DNA from: Lineus longissimus
Taxonomy: Eukaryota > Nemertea > Pilidiophora > Heteronemertea > Lineidae
Direction: 5' to 3'
DNA length: 64,000 nt
Assembly: GCF_910592395.1 (NCBI RefSeq)
Contig: NC_088325.1
Coordinates: 13,082,109 to 13,146,108, forward strand
The translations under genes and the position numbers were made by a program. How positions within the stretch are numbered: position 1 is the stretch's first letter; each line of letters begins with the position of its first letter. The notes beneath the pieces were generated by a model. That model saw only the letters and a list, made by a program, of their open reading frames with translations. It did no database searches and was not told where the DNA came from. Shown piece by piece: positions 12,875 through 26,002 of this stretch.

Positions 12875-13243
12875 ATAGCATTCCGCGAAGTTACTATTTA
12901 TAGCTCACAAGGTCATTTGCATAAGATATTGATGACGTTTTAGTCACGTGACAGTCGGACATCGACACTTATTTCTACGCATTTGAGCTTATTTCAAAGT
13001 CAATTATCTTTGACCCTGCATTGTTTTTAGCATGAATGATACCATAGAGTCAGAGAGAGAAATATTCAGAACAAATATGTAGTATTTCCAACACTCGGAC
13101 ATGTGCCAGATTGAATCTAACTGCCCTAGTTAGAAAGCCTGAATCCATTACGAAACCGCATGTTTGTCCGACATTGCCTGTAATTCAGCGATGGGGAAAT
13201 AGAGGGCAGCAGCTGCAGTGACGTCATCTTCGCGGAATGCTAT
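12875..13243 (+). mobile_element. MITE family M1, copy 1
   Basis: A 369-bp element with inverted ends AATAGCATTCCGCGA. The interior carries GTCACGTGAC and TGACGTCA palindromes and a TATTTATAGC string. Copies 2 and 3 (15867-16221, 23255-23615) are in the opposite orientation. No coding capacity. Confidence 0.85.
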
Positions 13244-15866
13244 TGATGCATAAATGATGAATATGACGTGCATTCATGCTTCAATCCGTATCCTCTTGAG
13301 ATGCAACATCAGTTTGATGAGACTGCTTGTCCTGTACTCCAGTTAAGCCACTGGCAATTTTGAAAAGCGGCATAATAGGCTCCGAATTTTCATCATCGTT
13401 TTAAATAACACCCTGCGCATTATATCATATGTGGAGATATTGGTATGAAATTCTCTACACATTGATCGAGGGTATTGGCAATTACAAATTGTAATCACAT
13501 CCAATTCCCGTTATATCGACAAGTTAATTACAGACTGACCCCAATCAAACGGAGAACCGAGATCCGTTGAGTCGTACGACCGTCGTGTTGAATGCGAGAT
13601 TTCAAACCAGCCAGTCAAAGCACGTTATATTTCGAAATATGGACATGTTACAAGGGCAATTTGAACGAGTTAAAAACATATTCCCATTTTGAATTTGCAC
13701 CAGACGTTAGAAATATTTAGATATTTTACGTATTAATACCCAAAATGTCTTTATTCCAGATGCCTAGCTTATTTTTAGTATTTCTGGCACAAAAGACGCC
13801 AATTTTGACAACAACATAACAAAAATCATAACGCGTGATAGAACTAGAAATGCAGATCAATGTTCACCGCAAATTCTATAAACGTTTTCGCCGATAAAAG
13901 CATAGCCGTTTTATCTGTGGGTTATTAAGAAAACAAAATACATTCCCTTTCTGAGAAATTGGTGAGGCATATAACACACTAAAATATCGTATACGTGGCG
14001 GTTTAAAAATCGTGCTATTCCAAACAGGTTTTCGACCACTTTGTAAAGTGTACTTCACAATGAATATAGAACTAGCATTCAGATTGGCAATTTGTTTTTA
14101 ATGAATTTCTATGGCAACAACCCAAAGGTTATAAATTAAAAAAACCTTCTGGCGGAAAACATCTCTTTAATATTTCATGGTTATAACATCTCTTCAATAT
14201 TTCATTTGAGGGCAGTTAGCGTAAATGATTCGAATTTGATTACAATTCTACAAACAATAATGTTCTCTGCGCTACTGCAATGCAGTGATAAAAAGGAAAA
14301 TCATAAATTTGTTGGAAATTGAAATTGGGAACATAATAGTATAAAAGCATGAAGGTTGGTAAATGTTATTCGTGAAATATAAGGAACAGCTAAGATGTTG
14401 GCTGTTCAGCGTTGCAAAATTCTTAGTTGTAATCTGTTGAGAAAACGGATAATTAATGGTTCATATGCCAGAGCTCTACGAGGCTGGAATATTTGTTTTC
14501 GTTTTGATCAAAGCGCGCAACACCACACGTATGTTGTTTTACGCTGCACTGCACCAAAAGTAAGCTTCAAATGCAGAAGTTAACAAAACTGAGAGTAAAA
14601 CTATCAAAGACTATCAGACGATAAAATAAGAAAACTGCATGAATGTCTGATCGGAGTCACCAGATCGCGCGAGATGTTTTTCACCGCCGGCCTGAAAGCT
14701 CGAGACCGCAGGTAAAATCATTCTTTTCCATGTGAATTGAAGATATGCTACCAGCCTCCGGAACTTTGCCTCCAAGTGTAACCTTGGCAAACAGCGCACG
14801 TTATCATTCGTCATAAGTGTTATGCTAGCTATACGTTTTATTCATTTTGTCGATCGTTCTTAATGGACATGATGGACTTGGCGGATATATCTGGCAGTGC
14901 TGGCAAATACCACTTTAAAGGTAGCGTTTTACAGTCAATTAAAAATATAGGCATCTATTCGATGTGGATTTCACTAATGGAGAACTGCTACGTTTTGGCT
15001 GTCCTGAATTTTTGGTGCCGTATATTTTGCCGCGAGGCTCCAATCTCACGAATTGATATCGCACACCAAAAAGCAATTGACATAAGACTAAATTAATCCA
15101 GCGAGCTCCGAGGCCAATACTCCAACCGCAAGATCACTCGAAAGAAAAACCGAAGCGAAATAAGTTCGAAATTTTTACGGCGGGTGAACTTTATGTCCAA
15201 AAAAATGTTTTGCAGCCATTGTCATTAAGATCTCGGTGATGCATAATTGGGAGCGTCTGATTGGACAATAAGGCTGATATCATCTCCAAATGCTACTTTA
15301 GGAAATCATTACCACTAAATTGTCCTCGAAGTAGTGGCAATTTTGTAGCCCTTGTATCCAAGCCAAATCCGTCGATAAAACAAATTAGACGAAGCAATTC
15401 TTATTGGACACCAACACCGGAAATCTCTAATGATGCTTAGGAACACAGAAATGCCCAATGCGTTTTGAGGATGATTTAGCTCGATGTCTACTATTCTACG
15501 GCCGAGAATTTGACTCCCAATCGGGGATATGATTTCCCTAAGGTTTCCGTTGGAAATAAAATCATCGACCGGCAAGGACATGGGCTAATTAAATGACATA
15601 CCTCATCTACCCGATGACGCGAGATGTTTTTTAAAGTGTATTACGTCTATAGTTTGTGGGTAAACATCTACCAGTTGACAGGAAATGTTCTATAAAGTGT
15701 ATTACGTCTCATCCTGAACTTGCAGGCCAACCCTCGGCACTAACGAGCTCAGTAACGTGTGCGAGGGACAAGGACCTTGTGCGAGGGAGGAGGATATGAA
15801 TTATCTGGCCTTTCGAGGATACGTCTAGTTTGAGGGTGAACACCATGCCGTTTTCATAAGGGTTGA
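13244..15866. other. Non-coding stretch with a degenerate 61-bp tandem pair
   Basis: No gene recognised. At 15604-15709 a unit ending AAGTGTATTACGTCT occurs twice at a spacing of 61 bp. Confidence 0.5.
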
Positions 15867-16221
15867 ATAGCATTCCGCGATAATGAGGTCACTGCAGCTG
15901 CTGCCCTCTATTTCCCCATCGCTGAATTACGGCTATGTCGGACAAACACGCGGTTTCGTAATGGATTCAGGCTTTCTAACTAGGGCAGTTAGATTCAATC
16001 TGGCACATGTCCGAGTGTTGGAAATACTACATAATTGTTCTACATATTTCTCTCTCTGACTCTATGGTATCATTCATGCTAAAAACAATGCAGGGTCAAA
16101 GATAATTGACTTTGAAATAAGCTCAAATGCTCGATGTCCGACTGTCACGTGACTAAAACGTCATGAATATCTTATTCAAATGACCATGTGAGCTGTAAAT
16201 AGTAACGTCGCGGAATGCTAT
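15867..16221 (-). mobile_element. MITE family M1, copy 2
   Basis: A 355-bp copy, reverse complement of copy 1, with both 15-bp inverted ends intact. A short block near the E-box (the stretch present in copy 1 around 12960-12985) is deleted. Flanks do not give an unambiguous target duplication. Confidence 0.85.
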
Positions 16222-19200
16222 TAGATGTCTTTCTGGTGTCTTCTGTCCCATAAGATATCAGCCAAAGGAAAGAAGCAGTTATCAACCTTAGAAGCTGTGA
16301 CAAAATTTCTCACATTATAATCGACACAGTTTTTTGATAATAATACATTTACTCGTTATTTGTTGTAAGAAAGGCATTGGGGTGGAAATTTAGCACGTTT
16401 GGGCAAAGTTAGCATGTTTTACGGCCGTTTTTACGGAATGTTTTACAAACTGCACCACAAATCACAAAGATTGTCTCATTCATGTTATAGCCTACATGAT
16501 ATTGTTGCTATATTTTATCTACAATTTAATCAGCATCATAATCAATCACGGTCCACGCAGCAATAAACTATACTCAACACTGTTTCCTCTGTCATTATTG
16601 AAGAGTTAGGACATTGTTCTTTCTACGCGTAACAAATTATAAATTCACAATCATTACAAATTACAAAAACCGAGGCGCCCATCAAGATTACAAATCGACA
16701 CGAAATCATCTCGAGATCAATGGAAGCGATGCCTCGATTTTAAATTGCGTAATTAAGGCTTTAATATTCGATGAGACTGGCAGTGGGTTTGTGACTTTTT
16801 AGGGCAGAATTTTGGTTGCAGGAGATGTTGGAGCGCCAGAATATTTATTGAACAGGAGAGGTGTTCACGGTGATTTACGTAACGCGTCGGACTTGTCCAA
16901 CGGAACGACCTCAAGCTATGACTTAGAAAATTACCCAGTATAAGGCCGCCGCGATTAGGAATATCACTGCTGGACTTATTAAGATCTCATTTGATGAAAT
17001 AAATACGCCTTACCAAGTATACATACTGGGCCTTATCTAATATCGAACAGTGGTGGATCAAGAAGTATGGCGACAGATCGAGCTATCGGCGGACCGCCGA
17101 TATGTCTTCGGGTGCATGGTCTCAAAGGGCGAGCACGCCTCAGCGATTTAACTAGGGTCGTTTTCTTCCAATGATTCTTTCGTGAACATCGCTAATGGAT
17201 GTCAACATCCCCATGCACAAGTTACGAAGCAGTATCATTGCCTTTGCAAGGGAGTGGGGTAAAATATCTCAACCCTCGCCGTAACTCGAACTACTGACAC
17301 TGAAGAATAATACATCATCGCCAGGATCAGCCGGCCGATGTTGTCTGCCACAAGATATTGAACCCACTCACTATATGACTTATAATAATTTGTTGTAAAA
17401 AAACCTCCAAATAAGGAGCAGACGACACAATAAAAATCATACACAGAGAACGAATAAAAAAAAAAAAAAAAAGTTCTATTCAAGTTTCGCTCAGGCAATT
17501 ATCGCAGTGTTAATGTGCAGAAACTTAACAATATCAAGTGAATTATCAATTGATTTGTTAGTGCTTTCAGTCATAAAAATCTCGTCAAAGCCAATTACCC
17601 AAAGTGTAATTTGGAATTTACTTTACGACTCCATAGTTTCCTTTTATCACCATCAGAATAGCGATGAAGCGGGTACTGCGTCATCCTCAACCACATTCTG
17701 CGCGAACTTTGTTAATTGAAAAATTTCGTATTACTTAGCAATCATGCTTTGGATAAAGAAATGGCAAACCGACCACCTGCGATGGAAAGTGAAATTGTAA
17801 TTTGAAATTTGGATTAGGTTTGGGAAGAATTTGCCAAAAGACGAGGTTGTAATGTTTGAATAGTACGTAGGAAGGTTAATCTAAAATTAATATTTAAGAT
17901 GTGATGAAGCCTCTACATAGCTTTCCATCAAAGCTAAAACTTCAACTTAATAGATGTTGTCACTACTTTTCCACATCGTGCCTGCTTCCATTCCACTGTT
18001 TCATCTTTTGTAATATACATATTTTATAACGCATTTATTTTGCTGTTATATGATTTCTGGCCAGAGTCCTCTATTAAAACTTGTGTACATTACGTGTACA
18101 TTGTTGTGCATATGTTTTGGTAAAAAAGTACACCTTGGACCAATCAATCTGCACAAAATTTTATACATGTCAAGAAGAACCCTTCGCCAATAGCATAATA
18201 AAGTTTTAAAAAATTCCAATACCGATTGCCTGAGAAAAAAAGATTTCCGTACACCATATCCATCAAAACGTCACTGGTGCATTGATATGGCCCTGTCAAA
18301 GTACAAGTTCTAAACTGACCAGTGAGACCACATTTTCTTAAATATATTATCAAAAGCATATTTCTGTGATGGCCTGACTCTGTAGATTAAGAATCAACCA
18401 CAGATTGAGAATTAATTCCACTTTGGTCCATCCCAGCCATGTATTTACCACAATTTCACATTTTGATAAGCTCTTGTGCCACGCTTCCGGTCGCGGATGA
18501 ATACAGGTCTCTGCCCTTCTCTGTAGACTCTAACCTTTTTTTTAAATTATTATTTGTAGTCACATCACCTCCGCACGCTGATGGTCAGGGTACATTTCCT
18601 AAGACAGATCCCTGCCTGTTTTACTTTCCTCTGCTTCTTCTCTCTATCCCGCACTAGTTTATTGTATTTTCTAAACCTATATGAATGTAGTATTCATCTG
18701 GCTCAATAAACTGCTTTGAATTTGAAAATTTGAATTTGTGATATTTTTGGCAGAGTTCTGCATCCGCGCCCTGAGAAACTCAGCAAGATGAAAGATCACA
18801 GAAAAGAGTGATTCATAAATGAACCAGGCCGTCATAATAATGGACGATTTCACAAAAATCTTTCCAAGTTTCAACGAATTTAACTGCATAATCACTGCAT
18901 TACGGGTTTTTTTACCACCAGTGATTATGAAAACGAACGCCGTACCCCTTCAAGCTCTCGGGACTTTCTTGGTCGCATTTCAACGAAGGTCGTTAGCGTC
19001 CACCTTATTTGATAATCGGAGGAAATATTTAAATTCATTCCATGGATATCAGCAATTTAAATCCGCTGATTTAACGCGGACTTTGAATATCATTAATTGG
19101 TCATAATCCTCGATCTGGATTAAAACCTGATCGCCTTTCACCAAGTCCTTCAATTCCGGTATTATTTCAGATCTGGAGGTACGTGAAAACATTTTCAATT

Positions 19201-19604
19201 TGAGATTAGCTTTGGTATGAGCCAGGAGGATTTCCTGATACAAGGACGACATTGATATCTTGACACACGTTCTAACTAAGTCTCAGATATACTTGTTTCC
19301 CGAATAACTCGTCTCAATCCGTTCTTAATCATAAACTTTTCTCGAAGTTGTAATGATTGGTAAGCGCTTCTCTTCTTCAAAGTTACACTTTAGTCTAACA
19401 ATTATTTCATTAAACCAAGCCTAAGATGGTTAAATATGAGTGGAATGCGAAATTCGGGATCGGAGAGGTACTCAGATCCGACCAGCTGTGCGCTCTTGAG
19501 CTGAAAATGTTGCGTACAAAGAATGATCACCTGCAGTTGAAATTCATCTCGCCTGCCCTTTTCAAATTACAAAATAATCAATAAATATGAAATTGCCAAC
19601 GTTC
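16222..19604. other. Non-coding stretch, nothing recognised
   Basis: AT-rich, with an A tract at about 17457-17472. No gene, RNA gene or matched inverted ends seen. Confidence 0.55.
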
Positions 19605-19611
19605 ACTCTGA

Positions 19612-19881
19612 GGCTGAAAGGGTGGATGTCGTCCTGGGTGCCGACAAATGGTACCCAGGTTCGAGATCGACTGGACAATAAGCACCCTGGGTGCCATCAC
19701 ACTAGACAAATAAGATAAAACGAGATTGCAAGAAACGTCGTCCTTAAGATCCGTAAGCCAGGCAAAAAGAAGCTGGGTGCTATTTGTCTAGTGTAATGGC
19801 ACCCAGGGTGCTTATTGTCCAGTCGATCTCGAACCTGGGTACCATTTGTCGGCACCCAGGACGACATCCACCCTTTCAGCC
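19612..19881. mobile_element. Foldback element with ~100-bp arms and target duplication
   Basis: Arms of about 100 bp (19612-19711 and about 19782-19881) are inverted copies with one visible mismatch, separated by a ~70-bp centre. The ends are GGCTGAAAGGGTGG. Flanks ACTCTGA at 19605-19611 and 19882-19888 form a 7-bp target duplication, or 8 bp (CACTCTGA) if the shared C is counted. A 7-8 bp target site would suit an hAT- or Mutator-like origin (inference). Confidence 0.9.
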
Positions 19882-19888
19882 ACTCTGA

Positions 19889-22620
19889 GAAGTAAATACA
19901 CTCTTGGCCATGTTCTTGAATCCGGTAGTTGAGAAGCTGGGTGTTCCTGTAAGCTTCGAAGACTATCACACCTGCTTCCTAATATAACAACAAAGCCATG
20001 CGAATAGGTGAAAATGGGCCATTCTCAGCCGCCTATTGTCTTATCTGTAGGTCGTCTTACCATAGGGTGAGATAATGGAGGCAACATGGCACCCATACAA
20101 TGCCATTGTAAGGATGATGTCAGCATCCATACAAAATAGTCTGTTTGATCTAGGAAAGCTACGCTGAAGTGTCATTTCGCAAAGGTTTGATGAACGTGTT
20201 GTCCATTCTCCGAGCGTGATCGAAGGATATTTTCTCTCTGCCAAGACGGACTTCCATCAGGATATATCTCAGACGCATGATCATTAAGCGATCGATCAGT
20301 TATCACAAAATCACAGAAAAAACGCACAACACCAGGACATAAACAGTAATACTTGAGTGCCGAGTTTTTAAGCGGTGTGTATAACTCGAGTATTTTCACG
20401 TGCCTGTGTCTAAGCCACGAAATGGCGTAGCGGATTCAAAATGGCGGCCGGTGTTGGCATATGTAGTTATGCGACTGCGCAAGAGTCTATTGTTGTCCTT
20501 ATAGTATACATCATTCTGTTGCGCATGGTGAAGACCAACTCATTCGCCCGTGAGAGTGACTTGCGGTTAAGGTAAAGTTCCACCAACATATGCATCAAAC
20601 AGTTGAGACCTTAGTTGGAACAACGAATTATGACGTAGATCCGAAATAAAAACATGCGTGATGAAAAATCTCATAACTGTTACGAAGGTGGGTCTGTTGC
20701 TTTGAGACGCATTTACTTTACTCAATGCATACACTGCACCACTTTACTCAAAACGAAGTAAACACCTCATCTCACAAGCTTTACATAATACGTTGAACTT
20801 TGCATTTTCAACTAGTTTCCTAAACTTCAAGCTAATCAAGACCGACTGCTGTCAACTTTAATCCAACAAGAAAGGTTAATTTCGCTTTATATAAAGGGAT
20901 GGGTGAAACGCTTTGGCCATGTATGTCACTTTTAATTGAATTAGATGTTGCTAACGTCAATACAATTAAATTGCCATACGTATAAGACAAGCTTTTCACA
21001 GAAAGTCGCAAAATATTTAAAGTAAAATTTTCACAAAAACTTCATTTCGCCATTATAAAGAGGATGTTCGATTATAATAGAAAGTCCCAAGTCCTATTCA
21101 TGAACCATCAACGATCTCTAATCCCTGAAGTCAACAAAGCGTTCTGCTGACTATACATTCATCATTTAACATTCACATGGCTTCTCTTTCAAGCCACAAA
21201 AAAAGATACGTCCCAAAAGCCATCCAAAACCGCCAGAATAAAACTAATGAAAGTCAAACAAATGTCAATAAATAGGTAACATTTCAATACGAAACGAATA
21301 AAAACAGGTTTCAGAGCGGTATAGTACTTTTTAAACTGACAGAATATATCTATTGCCAATGAAACAATATGCCCAGCTTATCCCTAGAGAGGAATGAGCT
21401 TATCATATCAAAACTTGTACAAATTCCTATCGACACTGCACTTTTTCACAATTTGCCACAACGTAAATGGCTGTTCCGACTTTTCCCTAACCAATATTTC
21501 GACTAACTTAATTATCGCACGTATTGGTTTCTCTTCTTCGTTATGGATATAACATGATGATGACGATTTCAGCATAACTTGGATGGATTTACACGTGCAT
21601 TGACGCGTAGGCATCATCGAGGGTGACGTTGTAGTGAAGTTAACTTGAACCGATATGTGGCTTCCTACCGAAAGTCAATTATGAAAGGACAGCTTGTTCA
21701 ATATCGCACGGCTTTCTGTAACTACAAATCGACAAGATAAAACCTTTCAACAATGTTTTTTTTAAAATCATATAACAATGAATGATCTAGGGTTTTTCCT
21801 ACATAAACCTTGTTTTTCAGTCGACAAAATGCAGTTTATGACCTTTTAGAACTTATTGCGATGATTTGGCCATGGAACGAGCACTTAAATCCGACAGGAA
21901 GCAGACGATCTAGCATTTCTCTCTCATCATTGTGGGTACTGAATACACATGTTCCTTGATATAGAACCACAATCCGTCAGAAATGAAAAGGGCCAGACAC
22001 TTTTTCCAGTCGACCAGTTTCTACCTCTACACCGACCAAATATCCGAGCTATATCATTCAATCTATCAGCACAGCTGTGCTGTTGGGCTCGTGTGCTGAT
22101 TGTGCGATCGCTTATTAATTGCAATAACTCATTAGTGACCAGGTGGGATAATTTGCTAGCGTCGGATATTGGATTCACCTTCTTATGCGTTTCACCTCGT
22201 TGATTTGGTATTGTTGTCCTAAATAACGTACTGTCACAAGTAGGAAGCTTTTTCCGACTCATGGATACGTACAGATATTTGAAGTCGTATTTCAAGTTGT
22301 GTGGGCTCAGTGAGCGACTTAGATCGTCTTGGCACCAGTTGCTTTCAACATACTCCGCCTCTCGATATTTCAAACGTATACGACATAGGAGTAAAAAAGC
22401 ATGATCTCAGACTCAGGATGGACTAAGATATTTACGATGTATGTGCACATCCGATTAATGACATTTTTCCACTACATGTATATATAAAGTGGCTTGATAC
22501 ATGACTTGAAAACATTGATCAAATCGTTTACTAGGATGTCCACTGCCGGCTGCAAAACCACTTTCTTGTCCAGCGCTTACTTGAAAATTCAAATTTTGGT
22601 GGTCGTTGGTGAGAAGCGGA
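19889..22620. other. Non-coding stretch, nothing recognised
   Basis: No gene supported. The 148-codon minus-strand frame at 21927-22373 has no known motif, overlaps a plus-strand frame, and is within what chance gives in a window this size. Confidence 0.5.
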
Positions 22621-22740
22621 AGTGAGGTTTCGCAACCACCAGGTTAGGCCCTACGACGACGTTTATCTATTATGTGAGTTCACCCGAACAATAGATAAAC
22701 GTCGTCGTAGGGCCTAACCGGATGGTTGCGAAACGTCACT
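22621..22740. mobile_element. Small foldback (51-bp arms)
   Basis: 22621-22671 and 22690-22740 are reverse complements with a few mismatches around an 18-nt spacer; the ends read AGTGA.GTTTCGCAACCA. It would form a strong hairpin. It is probably a minimal MITE; no target duplication seen. Confidence 0.7.
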
Positions 22741-23254
22741 ATGCCGACATTCCGGCGGTAAACATCGATCCTCAAGTCTCCTCCTTGGAAGATGGATAAT
22801 ACGCCCAACGACGGTAGATCGGCATGTCTGTCTGATACCATCCGCCAGTGCGTTGGGGTAATTGCGGCGGCAGTCGGCTCACAAAGCGCTCTGGCTGCCT
22901 GGCTTCTTTCTCCGCCGCTGCGCTCGTGAGATGACAAGCTTGTCATACGAACAACACCCAACATCAATAGCCTTATTGTACCTTATTGTTTTCCCGTCCA
23001 TCATTATATTATTAGTGTCTTCTAATGAGCTATATCTTCTTCTTCTGCTATTGATCCCGGTGCTTTTTGAAGACATGTTTAGCAATTAGGAGATTGTTGC
23101 GAAGATGGATGGCCGTGCCAACCTTTGGTTTACAGAAATGACTGGTTATGGTGTTCAGCTCAACCTTCAGAAGGGTCTTATGACTGCAGTGATTTCAGTG
23201 GAAATAATGGAAACCTGTGCCTCCACTGAATAGTTAGTGAGACATTTACCACTT

Positions 23255-23615
23255 AATAGCGAAGATGACGTCACTGCAGCTGCTGCCCTCTATTTCCCCA
23301 TCGCTGAATTACAGGCAATGTCGGACAAACATGCGGTTACGTAATGGATTCAGGCTTTCTAACTAGGGCAGTGATTCAATCTGGCACATGTCCGAGTGTT
23401 GGAAATACTACATAATTGTTCTGAGTATTTCTCTCTCTGACTCTATGGTATCATTCATGCTAAAAACAATGCAGGGTCAAAGATAATTGACTTTGAAATA
23501 AGCTCAAATGCGTAGAAATAAGTGTCGATGTCCGACTGTCACGTGCCTTAAACGTCATGAATATCTTATTCAAATGACCTTGTGAGCTATAAATAGTAAC
23601 GTCGCGGAATGCTAT
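23255..23615 (-). mobile_element. MITE family M1, copy 3 with damaged end
   Basis: A 361-bp copy in the same orientation as copy 2. Its left terminal repeat reads AATAGCGAAGATG, lacking about seven bases of the consensus end, while the right end is intact. The interior matches copies 1 and 2 closely. Confidence 0.85.
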
Positions 23616-25145
23616 CGAGCACCGCAAGTAAAAGTTATCAGAGTGCATCATGTATTATGAATCCACAATGCACTTGAAGGCTACCTATAGTCATCTTCGG
23701 TAGACCCAGCTGAGCAAACTATGCCGGTTACATTTCTTCCACAGCCATTGGTCTCCTCGATTCTAACCAAAGAAGCCACAGAAACCAGGGAATGTCCGCA
23801 CTAGTTTTATGCTCTGTTGGATGTCTTCACTGTGGGTTATATCCGTTAGCATGCATCACAAGTAGTTGACCATTTGGTCGCCAACAATGGTACAACAAGC
23901 AAAAAACATGCTATTCCTCTCACGACTAACTGTTGACCACTCAATTACGATTGGGAGGAAAGCTATGACAAGTTTGTCCCACGTACGCTGAACATTTGTC
24001 AAATGACCGTTATCCCCTCTGTCCGTTTCGTTGTCGACCGACCGCTTGGGTTATCAATACACCGTTAGCTCAAAATATCGGCAAAAACATTCGCACAAGG
24101 CACGTAGAAAAGAACAGTCGGTCGTTAACCTAATGAGGATACATTCCGTGTCATGCTCGCTAGTGTTTTTTCGTAGAGTGACACCGGTTCTAGCTGATCA
24201 AAGGGGTAATCAACTTAACCAAGTCCAAATATAGCCAGGGCTTCTAATGTCAAAGACGTGTTTACTCGGCACCGGTATCAGAAGGTGTATAACAATCAAC
24301 AAAAGGGGCCGAACTTTGATTTAACAGGCAGTTGATAAGGGAAAATGGTAGTTTGATGCAAAATCCGCCAAGGTTCAAGCAAGTGTTATATCAGCGCGAA
24401 TACCCATAAGTTAAACTACAGTTCAAGTGATTGAAATTGGATATCACAGATCTTGGCTTCACCCATACTGAGATTAAACTTTCAAATGTGATCTCCGGAC
24501 GTGATCAAACCATGGTGTTATATTCCCTATTTTGTGATCGTTTATCAAAATAAGAGAAGTAGGCTATACTTTCGTCTGCACCGCGCGAACCTCGTCTGTC
24601 TGGTGAAACACGATGATGTAGATGATCGTTGTGATGCTGTAGCCTGTGGTAAGTCCATGATTGGGCAAGGCCACTAAGTTTAATATCCGTTTATGATATT
24701 TGGAGTTAGTACATCGGATGCTTTAACCGTATTTACACGGTGCTTTTTAACTAACTGGTCTCGAACCGGTCTCAATCCGGATCAAACACGCACAAGGCCT
24801 GTTGATCTTCCTTTTGTTTCAGGACTGGAGAAACTATCAACTTACTGGAACAAACCAGGTGTCAATTAAAGACATCATTTTCCTCTTTCAGATTCCTCAC
24901 AGATGGGTCTCCCGATCTTCGCCAGTCGGTAGCTAGTGGATTCCATACCTATTGGCGCTGCGTTTCCGCCAATATATATACATATCCATTGCACCAACCT
25001 CTACGATCACGATGTCAAACAATGGGATAGGCAATGCGTTGGCATTTCGAGGTTTTAGCGAAAACTTCCTGCCCTCAAAACTCGCCGACAGATTAACAAG
25101 GTTTAGCTTCTGACCTATGAAATTATTGTCCAATATTGAGCAGTC
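23616..25145. other. Non-coding or intronic stretch upstream of the cysteine-rich exon
   Basis: This should contain the first exon of the cysteine-rich gene. An ATG at 24904 after a pyrimidine-rich AG opens a short frame, but no donor here joins it to 25166 in frame with a standard GT site, so I leave exon 1 unassigned. Confidence 0.4.
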
Positions 25146-25165
25146 CTTGTCTTCTATCTTTGCAG

Positions 25166-25405
25166 GTACTCTCACTTTTAGTCTTCTGCACACTATCCCT
25201 TGTGGATCAAGCCCGTCCCACCATCCTGGGTACAAAAGAAGGCAGAGTCAAAGCCGAGTGCCAGAGAGGCTGCGAAACGGAATATATGAGCTGCTTCTTC
25301 CCCTGTTACGAAAAAATGGAGGACTTTATAGGCTGCATGGAGGAGTGTGTGAAAATTCCATGCATACAAGATTGCTGCGCGCGCAAGGGATTCAAGGATT
25401 GCTGA
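25166..25405 (+). CDS. Main exon of a small secreted cysteine-rich protein (partial, first exon not found)
   Basis: Function not recognised. The reading frame is open from 25136, but its only upstream in-frame codons are non-ATG and a TGA stands at 25118. A strong acceptor (pyrimidine tract 25146-25163, AG at 25164-25165) places the exon start at 25166, phase 0. The exon begins with a hydrophobic run VLSLLVFCTLSLVDQA, the core and cleavage end of a signal peptide, followed by a predicted 63-residue mature chain with ten cysteines: CX3C-X6-CX3C-X9-CX3C-X4-CX3CC-X7-C. It ends in Cys just before TGA (25403-25405). The repeated CX3C spacing suggests disulfide-linked helical hairpins (inference). 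It could be a defence peptide, hormone-like factor, protease inhibitor or toxin-like peptide; nothing in the sequence decides. The start codon must lie in an upstream exon. Confidence 0.7.
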   Translation, partial: VLSLLVFCTLSLVDQARPTILGTKEGRVKAECQRGCETEYMSCFFPCYEKMEDFIGCMEECVKIPCIQDCCARKGFKDC

Positions 25406-25996
25406 GTCAATGCAGCAACGGAAGACCCCTTCCTGTAGCAGCGTGTCACGGAGTGAATAGATGGATGTATCCGATTGGTTGATCGGCATCAACGGATATG
25501 ACGTAGTTGGAATCGTGTTGTGGTTGTTGTTTTCTGTATAAGAATTTTGTAAATCTGAGGATATTTTGGAGTAACATACTGAAGGCCATGATTTCCATTT
25601 TGGGGGATAGCTTCTTCTGAACATTCAACCTCGAGGCGAAAGCCTTTTAGATACTTTAGAAATTTCATTTCTACCGAAAACTTGAAGTTCCGAAAATAAC
25701 AATTCTTCGCGCTGACCGAAATTGGAATATGTCTTTCGTGAAGTATTTGTGCACTTGGACAAATTAGCGCTTTCTTTGATTTAAATGTGTCGAAAAATGG
25801 ATTGTGAAAGAACGGAATATTTCGTGGACGAGATATTGTAAAATAATGAAATATGCGTCCGTGCACCTACGTGACGCGACCGGAGATACCATTCACGTTT
25901 CGCTGTATAGTCAAGCATTTATGCACAATTAACTTTAAAACTTCTTGTCATATGATATTTTCGTGCTAAATTTACGCCCAAACTGAGAAATATCTT

Positions 25997-26002
25997 AATA
26001 AA
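25997..26002 (+). terminator. Possible polyadenylation signal of the cysteine-rich gene
   Basis: AATAAA about 590 nt after the stop codon on the same strand. It is the first canonical hexamer I noticed downstream; no other evidence ties it to the gene. Confidence 0.3.

Noticed and set aside
21927-22373. 148-codon minus-strand ORF as a gene
   Set aside because: No known motif, overlaps an open frame on the other strand, and the length is within chance expectation for a 64-kb window in six frames.
24904-24929. First exon of the cysteine-rich gene starting at this ATG
   Set aside because: Its good donor gives phase 2, which does not join the exon at 25166 in frame; the only in-phase alternative needs a weak GTCGGT donor and a different acceptor.
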